Assembly: GCA_024362935.1 (NCBI GenBank)
Contig: JANCRA010000030.1
Span: forward strand, 3,994,596-4,058,595
Length of the DNA stretch: 64,000 nt
Direction of reading: 5' to 3'
Origin: Setophaga petechia
Lineage: Eukaryota > Chordata > Aves > Passeriformes > Parulidae
Position 1 is the first letter of the stretch. Every line of letters begins with the position of its first letter. The position numbers were made by a program, and so were the translations under genes. Under the pieces are notes generated by a model. It had not been told where the DNA came from. It saw only the letters and a program-made list of their open reading frames with translations, and did not search any database. This document shows positions 11,821 to 24,889 of this stretch, one piece after another.

Positions 11821-14800
11821 CAAAGCTCAGTTAAAGCTTCCAGAGCTGTTTAATATCAGCTGCCGAGACTGTTTCCCAAATCAACACACAATAGAAAAAT
11901 TTCATTAGAGAGCCTGAAAAATCCGAATTTCAGTTCCAGCGAAATTATTCCATTCTTTAAAACAAAACCCTGCACAGACAAAACCAATCTATTTAGTTTA
12001 CCACAATAAGCAGATTTTTTTCCCCACAGAAGCAAAAACACAAATAGATGGTATTTTATTTGTTTCAAAGCAATTGAGCTGAGGGACTAATCAGCTGAGG
12101 ATGAAATACAAGAGTAATGATTCTGAGGCAATTGTAATGGAGGAACAATATTATAACTGTGCCATTTGTTGGGCTAGACTCTTCCTAGAGCTGAATTTTA
12201 AGGGAAATAGGTTTTTTTCCCCTTTCTTTTTTTTTCAGACATGTTGGTTTCAGGAAGTAGATATTTATGTGGAAATAGCCTCTATATTTTGGAAAACTTC
12301 TGATCAACTCAGCCCACAAATGAATAAATGAATGCTGGCTGGAAATGACCTCAGAGTGAAGTGGAACCTAAACTGCACTTGGAATTTTTTTTGTACTCTG
12401 ACAAATGGCACTTCTGTGGAAGGAAGGAGATTACAACATGAGTTATGATTTTAAACAAACAAATTCATAGCAATTTGGCAAGCCAGTCACTTCACTTCAT
12501 TGACCAGCACAATGTTAAAAAAATCCTTTCTGGTTAGTGTGATTCCAAGCACTGTTTCTTTTTCTTTCTCCCCCCTACATCATTTTCCTTCCTTTCACTT
12601 GAGAGACTGAGGGATGCTGGAGTCTGACAGGAACAAAAGTGCAGACACATCTCCTGACCTGTCTGGGTGACCACGGGAATCATCCTGGTGGAGGCAAAGC
12701 AGCACACACAGGCTGTTTGTGCTCTTGTTCCCCCTGACACCCCTCCTTTGGCCCCTAATAACACTTGATATGGCTGTTATTTCCTGGCTCTATTCACAGA
12801 GCAGGGGCCTTTCAGCCACTTTTAGGAGCCCTCTGTTCCTGTTTGAGCTGTGCCTCGCAGCCTGGGGGATGACAAACTCCCTGTGACTCACAGCAGGGCT
12901 CGTTCAGCTCAGTTTTGTAAAGCTTCTTCCAGAAGGAGCTGCTCTCTTCAGCTGGGAGAGGGCACAGCAAGATGAGATCAGCCCAGGTGTTTACAGTGAT
13001 CAACAACTTCTTCCACGTGCAAGACCCCTGTGAAGATGGAATGAATAAAATGAGTGTGACTGAGCATAGAAGTACAGACACACATGACCTCAGGATCTCA
13101 AATGTTTTCCATGTTTCAATAACCTCTTTCATGAAGAAATATGATCATTAGAATTCCTTTTTTTTTTTAATCTCTTTTTTTTTTTGTAAATGAACAATAT
13201 GGCTGTCTGGAAGCAATATTAATCAATAACTAATTTCATAGTTGGACAACGGTTTTTAATGACTTTGTACTTTTGATGCATTGTTACGAAAGGCTTCAGA
13301 TCATTCCCATAAGAACTTGTCAAGCAAAGGGCAAATTCATTTACTTGTCATCATGAGAGAGCCAAAAGGCTCATTAGGCTAATTAGGAAGAGAATCATTT
13401 GGGTTTTTGCTCACTCAAACACAGTAAAATGCTCTTGTTCCCGAGGCACTGGAAGGGATTTGGTGCACCTGTGGAAATGAGGTGGGAGCAGGCACAGGAC
13501 AGGTGAAAGCTGTCACAGGTTGGCTTCTGCAGCAGGATTAAATAAATCCCTCATTCCTCATGTCCCAGGTGACACCTGCCACCTGTCAGGCCTTGGCAGG
13601 GTTACCTGGCCTGCTGCCAGGAGTTTATTTTGTACCAAATCTCCCAGTTTTGGAACTGTAGGGTTCTGTGCCATCCCCTTTTTTCTCTCTCCATCCTCCC
13701 TGCACAGCTTTCTGTGGCTGTGTTTCTTTGTTGTATTTAAGCAGTGGTGGCAGCCCTGGCACTGCTTCTGCTCTGCTTTGCCAGAAATGTTTTCTCCAGC
13801 CCTCATCTCAACTCATGAGCCCTCAGTTAATTTTTTTCCCTCTCCTTTGCCCAGCTGAGAGCAAGAGAAGGTGAGTGAATGGTTTTTGTGAATCCCTGAG
13901 GTTTGGCCAGGGTCAAACCACAACACAGGATCAAGGGAAGAGGTGATGCCACTATTCCTTGTGAAAATATCTAATTTACCAAAATATGCAGTCTAGGGGA
14001 AGTGATTAACAGAACTATTCAGTTACACACACAGCATGTAAAGAATTTCACCTAGGACAAAAATACAAAGTTAAAATTAAGAAAGAAAAAGAGAGGTCAA
14101 AACATTTTCCCACATTTCTCTTTCCTAACAGAATGCTTCCACTTTTCCTTCTGAAATAACACTTCCTTTTTAAACTGACACTTCTGTTGCTTGGGAAAAA
14201 ACAACAACAACAACCCAAAAAAGATGACACAAATAAATGCCTTAAATAAAAAAAAACAAACTTTCAGTTTTGGGTCAAAACCTCTTGTTGAATAACCTTG
14301 AAACAGTCTTTTACTTCATGTTTTTTCTTCAGTTTGACCAGTGAACCAAGTGAGTCATTCCTTGCAGGGCTGGAGCTGCTGCTGAGTGCTGACACTGCTG
14401 ACTGTGGTGGGGATGTGAGCACAGCACCCTGGATCCATCAGATTCAAATAAAATGCACTCAGTGTATTTTTCATCCCCACCCCCTTCCCACTGCTTAAAT
14501 GAATGAAATTAACTCCCCAGCTTTATTGTCTGAAGCCAGGAAAAGTTAATGGAACCACAAGAAGCGAGACTGAAATGTGTCCTTGGGATGCTCTGCGGGG
14601 AAATCCAGCAGCAAAGGCAGCTCCAGGGAGGGCTGGGCTCAGCAGGAGCCCCCAGGGAGCCTCCACAGCCCTTTGGGTGCCCCAGCAGGGTCCTGGCTGG
14701 GTCTGGAATCAGCAAACCCTCCTTTATTATCCCCTGGATTTATTTCCATACTGCCTGGTGAGGGCGGTTCCAGAGTTGAAAAGGCAAATTGGGTTGATCT

Positions 14801-16320
14801 CAGATGATGATGGAAGAGGGGAGCACCACTCTGTACAAAATTATCTCTATCCCCGTTTCATTTATGTTCCTAGCCAAGGCCACGGCATACAATAATATTT
14901 GGCCATGGAAATTAAATTGTTTTCAGCCCAGAAGCTTCTGAGAAAGATGGTGATTACTCTCATCACCTGTGTCATGTGTAGAGAAACCCAACCCTAAAGA
15001 CTCTCAGCCAATTCTTTCCTTTTCCTTTCCTTTTAACCACTCTCACCCATTCCTTTTCATAAGCAAATTTATGTTCTTCACCTGGTTTTTGCTTTTTTCT
15101 CCCAGTACTTTATTTCCCTAAGAAAACTTGAGCATGAGCAAGTAAAAAAACCCTAAAAAACTAAAACCAAAAACCAGCAAATAAACAAAAAAACCCCTTC
15201 TCTGAAGGCTTTAAAACAGAGTGATGAGAAATAAATTCCTGCTGCTAAAATTTGGGCACAGCCTATCTGTGTGGAAATAAAAGCAGCATTTACTCCCTGT
15301 GTGCATCTGCACTCTCCAGTCACTTTCCCTCCCTTGCTTCCTTCTGCTCTTGTTTTACATAAACTTTTTATTGGTGATGGACTGAACAATAAAGCTGGTA
15401 ACAAAGCAATCAATACCCATTACTCAGCATGAGTTAGACACAGTATTGGAGACTCCACAGCCAAGAAAGGCAGGGAATAATCTTGTCCCTCATCCTTTTA
15501 ATAGGGAAAAGGAAAAGCAGAACTGGATTTTACATCAATTCCCACCTTTCTCTTTGCTTGTTGCACTGACTGTTTATACTCTGCAATATCTCTGTGCAGG
15601 ATCAGAGCGTGTTAGGGTGAGATGAGACCCATGAAAGGACTTTTCAGCCCTCTATTAAAATATCTGTCATGTTCAGAGCAGTTTTAGGTATCTGGGTAAC
15701 TGTGCTGTATTGGTTTTTAGGTTTTTTTAAAATAAAACTGGGCCATTGAAGGGAGTTTATTTGCATCAACCATGACAACTGTACTAAGAATATGAACTTT
15801 CCTCTTAGTTTAGGATTTATTCAGATCAAAATAAAGGCTGAACATATATTGCTGTGCATGTCTTGGTGTTGATTGACAACAATCAAATTCCAGCTTCTAT
15901 TTAGAAAAAAAGAAACACTGTCTCTAAACCCAGAAATTGTGAGGAATACCATGAAGATATGGTGATGTCTGGAGCTGCAGGGAGCACAGAGCAAGAGCTG
16001 GGATCACCTGAGGTTTGTTACCTCTGGGATTGAGTCCTTGCAGTGTCCCAGCCAGCACCTGGGATGCAGACTGCCAGAAAATCCACCAGGACTGAGGATT
16101 CCTCTGCTGTTGGAGTGGGAGAATTCTCCCTCTTGACATTTGCTCAGACAGAGAAATCTGCTTTGGTGAGCTTAGAGCACCTCTGGCTCCAAAAAAGCAC
16201 AGAACACAGTGAGTACCTGTTTCCTTCCCTTATTTTCCTGTCCTGATCTTCTCTGCCACAGCCCTTTGGCACAGCAGCAGTCTCCAGCTGGGTGTTTCTG
16301 CAGCTTTTCACCCAGTGGGG
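11821..16320. other. unannotated unique sequence, about 4.5 kb
   Basis: No gene recognised. Minor simple tracts: a T-run near 13160, ACAACAACAACAACC near 14201 and CTTTCC units near 15015. The remaining open frames look like chance. Confidence 0.45.
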
Positions 16321-16870
16321 TGTTTTAGTTTTGGAGGCAAATTTCAGGAGAAAATGGTCCTGGAATGACCATTTCCTCTAAAGAGGAAAGGGGTTCAATA
16401 ATTCCCTTTTCTTCTGCCAATGAGAGAAGTTGATACCAGCAGCTGAATGTGGGGAAAAAAGAAAAGTTTATTAACAAAAACAAATAAGGAGGGAAGAGGA
16501 GGTGCCCACAAGGCACAAAAAAGGATTGAAGAAATGCTAGATATGAACTCCCAGAAACTTACCCTCCATTCACACACACCCACAGCAGAACAAAAAAAAT
16601 GAAAACTCAAAAAAATGCCTGGGGAAGAAAAATACATGGGCTGAAAGCAAAAGAGTGACTGGTCCTTTTGTCTCTGGGATGGGAAGAAGAGTTCACAAAG
16701 CAGCCTGGAGCAGAAGATGGGAAACTTTTTGAATTTCTGCTGTGGTTCTCCTCCTCACAGCAGCCAGAATTGGAGGATTTTAATGCCTTTCCTCGTGTTG
16801 GTTCAGCTCCTCTGAGGTCTCGAGTTTGGGGTGGCCCCACTGACTCCTGGAAGGGCTGAAAAGATAAACA
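16321..16870 (-). mobile_element. probable old LTR-like element, boundaries uncertain
   Basis: The plus strand opens TGTTTTAGTTTTGGAGGC, so minus ends ...AAAACTAAAACA. On minus there is a poly(A)-type signal (TTAATAAACTTTTC, about 16464-16477) followed by a pyrimidine tract and the motif CTCTCATTGGCAGAAG (16412-16427), an arrangement typical of the R-U5 part of bird retroviral LTRs. I could not find a matching left and right duplication or a second copy in the window, so the 5' boundary near 16870 is a guess. Confidence 0.35.
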
Positions 16871-16950
16871 AGACAAACCAAAAACTGTTCAAGGGAACAA
16901 AAAAACCCAAAAAGCTGCTGAGAGGGTTCCTGGTGCAGGCTTCATGCTAG

Positions 16951-17090
16951 GGGAAGGGAAGGGAAGGGAAGGGAAGGGAAGGGAAGGGAAGGGAAGGGAA
17001 GGGAAGGGAAGGGAAGGGAAGGGAAGGGAAGGGAAGGGAAGGGAAGGGAAGGGAAGGGAAGGGAAGGGAAGGGAAGGGAAGGGAAGGGAA
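16951..17090. repeat. perfect (GGGAA)28 microsatellite
   Basis: 140 bp made of 28 uninterrupted GGGAA units, with all purines on plus and all pyrimidines on minus. Flanks are unique. The minus strand reads as Phe-Pro-Ser-Leu-Pro repeats in every frame because the 5-bp unit repeats in frame each 15 bp, so the two open frames across it are artefacts. A perfect array of this length is probably length-polymorphic and could adopt non-B structure (purine-pyrimidine triplex, G-rich folding). Confidence 0.98.
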
Positions 17091-17480
17091 AACTTCTTCC
17101 TTTGAGCTAGCCAAAAAACCAATCCAACAAAAGGACCAATGCAGCATCCCTGGTCTGCACTGTCCTGAGCCCACTGGAGAGGGAGATTGAGCAGAGCCCA
17201 TGCCTGGTGTTCCCAGGCTCCAACCCTGCCCCTGATTCATCCTAAAGATACCACAGACATCTCTGGGCATAAAGCAGATGATTAAGGAATGAAGTATCAT
17301 CATAAAATCAGCCCAAGACATGGGCACTGTAGGACTGAGGGAAAGTTGCAGTTCCTCTGACTTCACTAATCAAGCTGGGAGGTGCTGGTGCAGACAGAGC
17401 CATTTGGACATGGCTGAATCCCAAGAAAAGACAGATATTCCCAGAATATTCATTGCTCTGAGCAGGACTAGCAGGGGGAG

Positions 17481-17499
17481 AGTGTGTGTGTGTGTATGT
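17481..17499. repeat. short (GT)n dinucleotide run
   Basis: GTGTGTGTGTGTGTATGTG with one interruption. A small and unremarkable microsatellite. Confidence 0.85.
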
Positions 17500-20400
17500 G
17501 GGGAGGATGTTGCTGCCAATGTGAAATAACTGTGTCAACAGCATTTCCAAAGGATATTTTTAGCTTTCAGATTTGGTGTCTTTTGTGGGCTACAGTCAGA
17601 CTGACACAATAGACTCTTAATGACTTCTTGGGGACTTCATTGTCTCTTTCTATACACAGCTTATTAATGTGCCCTCTGTGCTACTCAGGGATGCAAGAGC
17701 CAATAATGACTTCAAAGAGGTCATTGTGGTCCAGAGCATCTGTACATAGGAATAAAAAATAAGCTGAATAAATACTCACCCACTAATCCATGGCACAATA
17801 GATTGTAATCAGTCTATCAGGGTAAAGATTTTTTTTTTAAAACAGCATCTTTTCATCCAAGGCATTTTCAGAAGATCTTTTCATACTGGCACTCTGTAGA
17901 CATTATAAATTGATCATCTTAAGTCCTTTGACAGAGCAGAGAGGAGCAGAAGTGCCTTTAGTGGTTAGAAGCTGGGACTAGCTTGTGGCAAGCAGAAAAG
18001 CAGATAAAAGGTCTGATTTGTCTCTTCCCCAGGAGGTTCTGTAACAATCCCAGAAAAGCAGCTTTCCCCAGGTGCTCAAGAGAGTGGACACATTCCTAAG
18101 AAAACCACTTGTAAGAGGGACAGTGCCCTGAGCAGCAGGCAGGGAGCATCTCTGGCACCTCTCAGAGCAGCCCCTTGATCCACATGGCACAGGGATGAAC
18201 CAAAATTACAGGAATAAATTACATTTGCCTGGAATTACATCATTTTCTCAGCGGCTTGGGGTTTTGGTCTGCTGGAATCCCCTTGTCTCCTTCTAATGCC
18301 TGATTATCACTCTGGTGACAAAAGTCAGTGGTCCCCAAAAGTGGTGGAAAAGTGTGGGTTTGACACCTCCCTTCCAAATTTATCTGCTCCTACACAGGGT
18401 GTGCTGTATTTAATCTGGGAAGAAGGAATTTAAGGCTACAGAAGGAATTATTTGCTGCTGCTCAGCCATGAACATATCATCTTTTGGGCTTTATGTTATA
18501 GGATTAATGAAATATTGGAATGACAAATCCTTCCTGAGTAAATGACCAGAAAAGGTTATTATTCAGTGAGTATATAAAAGATTAAGGTGGGGAGGAGTAG
18601 GCTCCCCTTAAGGTGGAGAAGGAAGGGGGACACAGAGAATCTGTCACTGCCTGCAACAGGAGAAAGGAAATTTGCAGGTGGCAGCTTAAAAAAAATGGCA
18701 GAAATAATTATAATATGTAAACAGAGCAGAAAGTCCAACAAAGAAAGTGCAAGAAACCTTCACCTCCTGAAGCTCCTGTAAAAATAGGGACAGACACTGA
18801 GAGCTCTGGATTTCCTGGGGAGGCAAAGCTTCCTCAGTGCCAGGCCATGGCAAGAAAGGGTCACCACTGTGAGCATTCCCTGACCCCCTCCTGCTCCTGG
18901 GGAGCTGCAGCTCCTTCCTCAGTGCCCCACTGGAGGGATCCTGCAGAACAAACCAGCAAGTGTTGGGCAGCAGGGAGCCAGTCAGAACAATGCTCTTATT
19001 TGTTTTCCATTTTTTATAAATTTTCCATCCTGGGCCTGATCTCTGATGTGATTGGATGAAGCAGTTTTTATTCATCCATAACTTTGTGTCTGGGTTTGAG
19101 GTTCTGGAGGGATCTGTCTCACAGAGGGCATCTAATTCCCATTGGAGGTGTTGAAACTGGGCAACAAATTCCTTGATTTTAAGAAGGAAAAATTACTTAG
19201 GTCAAAATATACAATAGATGTTCCCTTAGGACGTTATGTCAGGAAAGAGCAAATTCTTCAGTGTTGCTGCAGACCTGTTCTTGTTGCACCCTGAGTTTGG
19301 ATGCACCAGTGCCCCTCCTGCCAGGAAAGGATTTCTCATGGCACAAAACACTGGGAAGTCACCACGTGTATCTCACCATGGGCACCTACATGAATTCTGT
19401 AGGTGAATTTCTGGAAAGCTCCCAAACACTGATTTTAGGTTGATTCTCCCTGAGAAGTTCCACTTGCTGCTGACAGAAGTCTTTGCACAAAATGGTCAAT
19501 TTGACTATTATCTTGATCATTTTGACTATTGCTGTTCCTCCTGCAGCAGCAGCTAATCTGAATTCCTTCATATTTCAGCCCAGGGAAATGGCTCTGCTCT
19601 GACATTCCTGGGTTGGGATTCCAGCAAGCCCTGTGGGCTGCAAGGAGGGTTTGCTTCATTTGGCTGCCCAGCTTTGTTACTGAAATTATCCTGGTCTGAA
19701 TTTTTTTAAGCTGAAATACCCAACCACTGCTGTATTCCTGCTCCACAGAGAGCAGGGCAGATTGAAACCCTATGGAAAAAAGGAGATTTGCTGTTGGCTT
19801 TGGGACTTTTATGTTCTCACTCCAATTTACACTTTGTCCAACAGAGCAATTGTACAAAGGGCTCAAGTGTATTAAGAAAATCTTCCCATCTTCCTGGTCT
19901 AATCCTACCTCCTAATATTGCCTTGGCATTGTCCCTGCCCACAATCAAGGATGCATTTATCCCTCCCATCGTGCCATTATCCACAATGAACCTCAGCAGA
20001 TCCTCCAGCCTTGCCTGACTCCTTCTAAAACCACCTTTCCTTGGGGGAAAAACCAAACAAACAAAGAAACCACAAAAAAAACCCTCAACAAAACAAGATA
20101 AAATCTAATCCATGGCAAAAGTTGAAGGAGGGAGCAGCATTCAGAAGCCTGGAGCATCCTGCCCTCCCTTCCTGCAGCCATTGCCTGAACCACAGCTCAA
20201 CTTGCAGGATTGAGCAGTGTCCAAACTGCCTTTGTAAAAATAGCAGACAATTCCATAAAAATAGAGCAGGCTTCACCCCTGCTGGGTGCATCAGAAGAGA
20301 CCACATCACAAAAAAAGTCAATGTTTTTGCTTTAGCAATGGTTTTCTCCGGGCTACTGTGTTGCAGAAGAGCACAGCAGTATCCTCCAGCTCTTGTCTTA

Positions 20401-21137
20401 AATACCGTTGCAAATCAATTACTTTTCAGGCCATAAACTTCACTTAAAGAGACAGAGCACAAGGAGACAGCTCCTGGTAACACAATTCTATTGATACCTG
20501 AGCATCTTAAGTCTCTCCTGTGTGAGTGTGTGGAGAGCCTTGTGATGGAGGGGGCCAGAGAGGGAAGAAGGAAATTGTCTAAAACTGCATGGTTTACTAA
20601 CAAAACAAAAACATTGATAGCAAAGTAAATCTCCAGGGCACAGGCAGCCAGGAACCATGGGAGAAAGGATGTCTGAAGGGCTGTTGCTCCTGCCTGGCAA
20701 GGAGCAATTCCACCAAAAAGCCAGGAGTGAAGCACCAGTCACCCCCCAGCACCACCCTTTGGAAACCAGACACTTTCAATTCCAAGGCAATTCATAAAAA
20801 ACAAACACAAATCATTGAACTCATTCCCTCATGTGAGTTAATATTTCATGCCCAAATAATGAATCTTTCCATAAATATTTAATGCCTGGACATCAACATA
20901 TATGGCAGCACAGAGTAGGGCCTCTAATAATTTAAGGCAATTGAGTATGTACAGAGGGGGCTCATAACAGGACCTGAAAATGCAGATTGAGATGTGGCAG
21001 GAAGAAAAGAATTTTGTCACAGTGGGGGTTTTTGAGGTCCTTGCAAGCTGTTTTCAGGGCAAGCAGGAGGGGTTTCTGTGGAAAAAAGCCTAACAGAACT
21101 TTGAGCAACTTTGTGCTGTTTTGTCTTCTGCCAGAGA

Positions 21138-21166
21138 TCATCATCATCTGCTGCTGCTGCTGCTGC
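21138..21166. repeat. short (TCA)n(CTG)n trinucleotide run
   Basis: Three to four ATC/TCA units pass directly into five CTG units ending CTGCAGG. A compound trinucleotide microsatellite in otherwise unique sequence. Confidence 0.85.
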
Positions 21167-24100
21167 AGGGTGGTTTCCTGGCCAGGAGCACATCTGTCAT
21201 GTCCCAGCAGCAGGGCTGAGCAGGAACACCTCAGGAAACATCTGTCCATGGACAGAGCCACTGGGAGGTTTAACTCTGCCCTCTCTGCATCCAGCTCCCC
21301 AATCCTTAAATAAGCTCATCCCTGTGCCAATCTCTGCATTCCCACTGCTGGGATTCCATGCCCTCTCTACAATCTCTCCACTGCTGCTGGGGAACATGGC
21401 TCAACAAGCAAATTCCTTTTCTTCTCATGAATGGAGCATCCAGACATTCCAGCTGCTCCTCTGGGAACCAGGACTGTGCTCCACAAGTTTTCCTGGATGC
21501 TCCATGAACTTTGGTGAGTTCCTCCAGCCCAGCAGTGCACTCTGATGGCTGGGTTAGATATGGATGCTGACACTGCACAGCTACCTCAGGGCACCCTGAA
21601 AATGGGGAAACACAGGTAATTCTCCAGGTTTTAGTAAAGGAGATCAATTTTTGCTCTGAACAGGCTACACTGGAACTCCTGACTGGATTCCTTAAAATCA
21701 CCACATAAGATATTTCTAAATAGCTCAGTGTTTCTCGCTGAGGGGGATCTTGAGTGTGAAAATAGCCCTTGAAAATGTAATTTTTTGGAAGAAATTTTGT
21801 CTTGGACACAATGCAGCAAACTACCCTCTCCTTACAGCTGAGTGAAGTATCACCTAAGGTGATGTCATTTGAAGAGAAACCCTCTGTAGAAGAGAAACCC
21901 CTATATTGAGGATGTAACAGCCTCATTTTGAAAGTGATCTGTGTTAGAAGCAGCAGGTACCTGGAGCTGCCACCATGGTTTATTCCCCTCCTTTTCCAAG
22001 GTGGATCTTCTAAGAGATCCACAGATTTAAAAGCTGCACATCAGTGCTGTCAAACCTCAAGTCAAACCCCAAATCCCCCTAATGAGCTGCTTTTTGATCA
22101 GAACAACTGCTTTGGGGCCATAACACCTCCTTTGGGGTCAGAACAAGCCCTCACATCTCAATGGCACATCAAGACAGGCACTCAGACTTATCCAGCAATC
22201 CAGGGTTGGCACTTCCTCACAGCAATCTCACTTCTCTGTGCACTTGAGGAAGCTTCAGTTCCTTGAACACAGCACTGCACATCCTGAGCAGTGGGGTGCA
22301 GCTGACACCTGCCCCCCTTTCTCTGAGAATCCTCATTGTTCTGCTAATGCATCTCCACTCTCTCCTTCCACTGCCTCCTTCCCCGTGGGGAATTTACTGG
22401 CTCTCCAGGCAAGGTGGTTTCCTCAGCATCTCCCTGTGCAATGCTCCAGCTGGTGAAGAAACACCTTGTCCTGATGGAGTCCCAGCTGCTGGAGTGGGAG
22501 TGTTGAATTCCCTGAGGCTGCTGAGGGCTCTGGCCAGGCAGATTTTGCTGGCAGGGCAGTTTGTGCTCCCCCAGGAACATTCCAGTCTCAGCAGAAAGAC
22601 GAGCGAGGGGCCAGGCTATTTTTGGGGAGGGCTTGCAGAAAGGATAAATGCTGCATCGGGATGCTGGTTTAGATTTCTTCCTTGGTGCCCACAGTGTGCA
22701 ATTAAACATGAAATTGTGCACCAGGCACCAAGCACCACGAGCGATCACTTTACAGCTGCGGCTCCGTGCCTGATGTCACAGAGGCTCCTGCACTCTGGCA
22801 CATGGGAGGGGATTCAGCCCAGCTTATCCCCTAACACAGAGGCTGTGTGCATTTCCAGTGGGCTCTCAGGGCCCACAGAGAGCCAACATGACAACCTAGC
22901 AGCTACACCCTGTAGCTGAGTCGCTCTGTCTTTCCACCTGGGGAAGAAACACAAATCGAAAAATAAAATCCAGAGTTGCCTGGGAAGCCAAAGAGCAAAG
23001 CTCATTGAGCAGCTGTGATTTATGATTGTGAGCTGGGGAGGGAAGTCCTGCAATGCTCAGTCCTGTCTTAACCCTCAGAAGCAGCTCCTTGCCATGATCA
23101 TCTGCACAGCTGATGCTCTTTGACTCAAACAAACTCTTCTGCAGTGCAAAGGTCTCCATCCCTCACCCAGGAGAGTCAGATGGAAAAACAGAGAAAGAGC
23201 AAACTTCAAGGGCTGACTTTGCCCCACCCCACACTGCAAGAAATTTGGGAAATCCATGACCACAGCACTGGAGCTGGCAGCACTGGGATATTGGGGAGCA
23301 CCCATGGAACTGTCAGACATAACCAAAACTGGCAACAGAGGGGCTGGGTAAAATAAGGAAATAGGTTCACTGGGGAAAATCAACTTATGTCCTCTGTCTG
23401 AGGGGATGAACTGGAACAAGCTAAAAAAAAACTGAGTGGAATTTGCTGCCTGAATACCGGGAAGCTTTTTGCAGCCATTTGGAAATTAACTGCAGCAAGC
23501 CAGCTCATTGTACAGCTTCAGGGAAGCAAGGAAAGCATGTGCAAGGCTCCTCCTTGACTAAAGGTTCAGTGGAGATCAATTAAAGCAATTCCCTGCTTTC
23601 CAAGCAATGGAGGCCATTTATTCCCTGTGCAGACAAATGCTGCCCTGGCAGCAGGTACCTGAGTGGATTTAGTGCATGCTCTCCTTCCTGATCCCTTCAC
23701 CAGCCCTGCACTATCCCTTCAAACAGTTTCAATCTTCTGTGCCATCAGCTCATCCCCCCCTGTATTAGGCTGTATCAGACTGTTCCATATTTCCTTGTCC
23801 ATTAGGAGAACCAGGGATTTCAGTGCCCTCACAGAGCTGTGGTGCTCCCATTCCCTCCCTTTCAGCCAGCTCTGTCCTTCTGACCTTCCCAGCTGTGGAG
23901 AGCCCCTTCAGCTATGCCTCTGTCCTCAGAACAGTCTTCAATACCCAGTCAAAGCACTAGGGAGCAGATATTTTCAGGTGTTTCAGATTGGTGTTAAAGT
24001 GGGGCTTTGGGGATTTCCCTCAGCTGCAGATCTGACGATGCGTTGGATCTGGTGATGATGGATCCTGGTGTCACACCTTCACCCCTGCCCTCTGTCTATT

Positions 24101-24404
24101 CACTGGGGTTGGTTTCTCCCCATGACATCAGCCCCAAGGCACAAATGTCAGTTTGGGACCCAGAACCAAGGGGAAGGGCAGTGCAAAGTGGCACCTCTGC
24201 TCTGCACCTGCCCCATCTCCTCCAGCTCAGTCTGCCACAGAAACACGAAGCACAAACGGCTCTGTTTGCTGCCTTCCCAAAGTCATGCAAGAGCCTCGCT
24301 GGGAATTATCTGCAGTGGTGGAAGGGGACAATTACCCAGCTAATGAAGCACATTTTCCTTTTTCTTCTCCACCATAAAGCTGCATGGAACCTGACTCTCC
24401 ATCC

Positions 24405-24640
24405 AGGCGCGCAGAGAAAGTGCTGAGCGCGTGCGGAATGAGCCCCCAATCAGCAGTGGCAAACGCACTTAACGCGCCTGCTGGAAAATGAAATGACTGA
24501 TACCATGTAATTAGACCTTAATTATTTATCATTTTTGTTTAATTATTGCCACTTGGAAGTTAACAGGTTATAAAACTCTTGGGCTGTGTTTATTAAATGT
24601 CGGTAGACTATTAGAGAGGAAGTGCCATTTCTGAACGTTA
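24405..24640. promoter_or_regulatory. candidate regulatory element: CpG cluster beside AT-rich TAAT-rich block
   Basis: Eight CpG dinucleotides fall in about 76 bp (24405-24480, with GCGCGC, GAGCGCGTGCGG and AACGCG) inside a window where CpG is rare. It is followed at once by an AT-rich block with GTAATTAGACC, TTAATTATTTATC and TTTAATTATTGCC. CpG retention suggests germline hypomethylation or constraint, and TAAT cores are homeodomain sites. No TATA box, splice site or open frame supports a promoter. Function is inference. Confidence 0.3.
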
Positions 24641-24847
24641 ATGAAATATCTGGGAAAAACCCACGGCCAGGGGCATTCCAGCACAGCACAGCCTCTGCAC
24701 AGGGCAGCTCCAGGAGCTCCAGAATAATTGTGCCTTCCAGATAAACCCACGGGCAGCAAGAGAAGGGCAGGAGTCAAAAGCACCATCACTGCCTTACCCT
24801 CAGGTTGATATCTCCCTCATTTTCATTTCCACAAGATAATGATTATT

Positions 24848-24885
24848 TTAGGGTTCTTCTCCAACCTTAGTGATTCTGTGATTCT
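24848..24885 (+). mobile_element. short CR1 LINE 3'-tail fragment
   Basis: TTAGGGTTCTTCTCCAACC followed by TGATTCTGTGATTCT matches the very end of CR1 (GGTCCCTTCCAACC..., then ATTCTGTGATTCT octamer-type tail). Only about 40 bp is recognisable. It could be a coincidence of simple sequence. Confidence 0.5.
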
Positions 24886-24889
24886 AGGA

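Larger units (their letters stand above)
17091..24404. other. unannotated unique sequence, about 7.3 kb
   Basis: No gene, LTR or LINE recognised. It holds a short (GT)n run at about 17481-17499, a T-run near 17829 and a TCA/CTG run near 21138-21166. The longest open frames (21306-22022 minus; 22263-22919 plus) have no recognisable domain. Confidence 0.45.

Noticed and set aside
16889..17366. Phe-Pro-Ser-Leu-Pro repeat protein on minus
   Set aside because: It is a direct product of the (GGGAA)28 array, which is open in every minus frame.
20585..20760. Possible LTR-like segment on minus
   Set aside because: T-rich tract and GC-rich flank recall an LTR, but no diagnostic ends or signals were found.
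21306..22022. Longest open frame (minus, 238 codons)
   Set aside because: No domain, signal or membrane pattern is recognisable. It overlaps frames on the other strand and in other phases, and lies in sequence with ordinary composition. Chance is enough.
22263..22919. Open frame of 218 codons on plus
   Set aside because: Pro/Ser/Leu-rich low-information translation without a domain. No supporting context.
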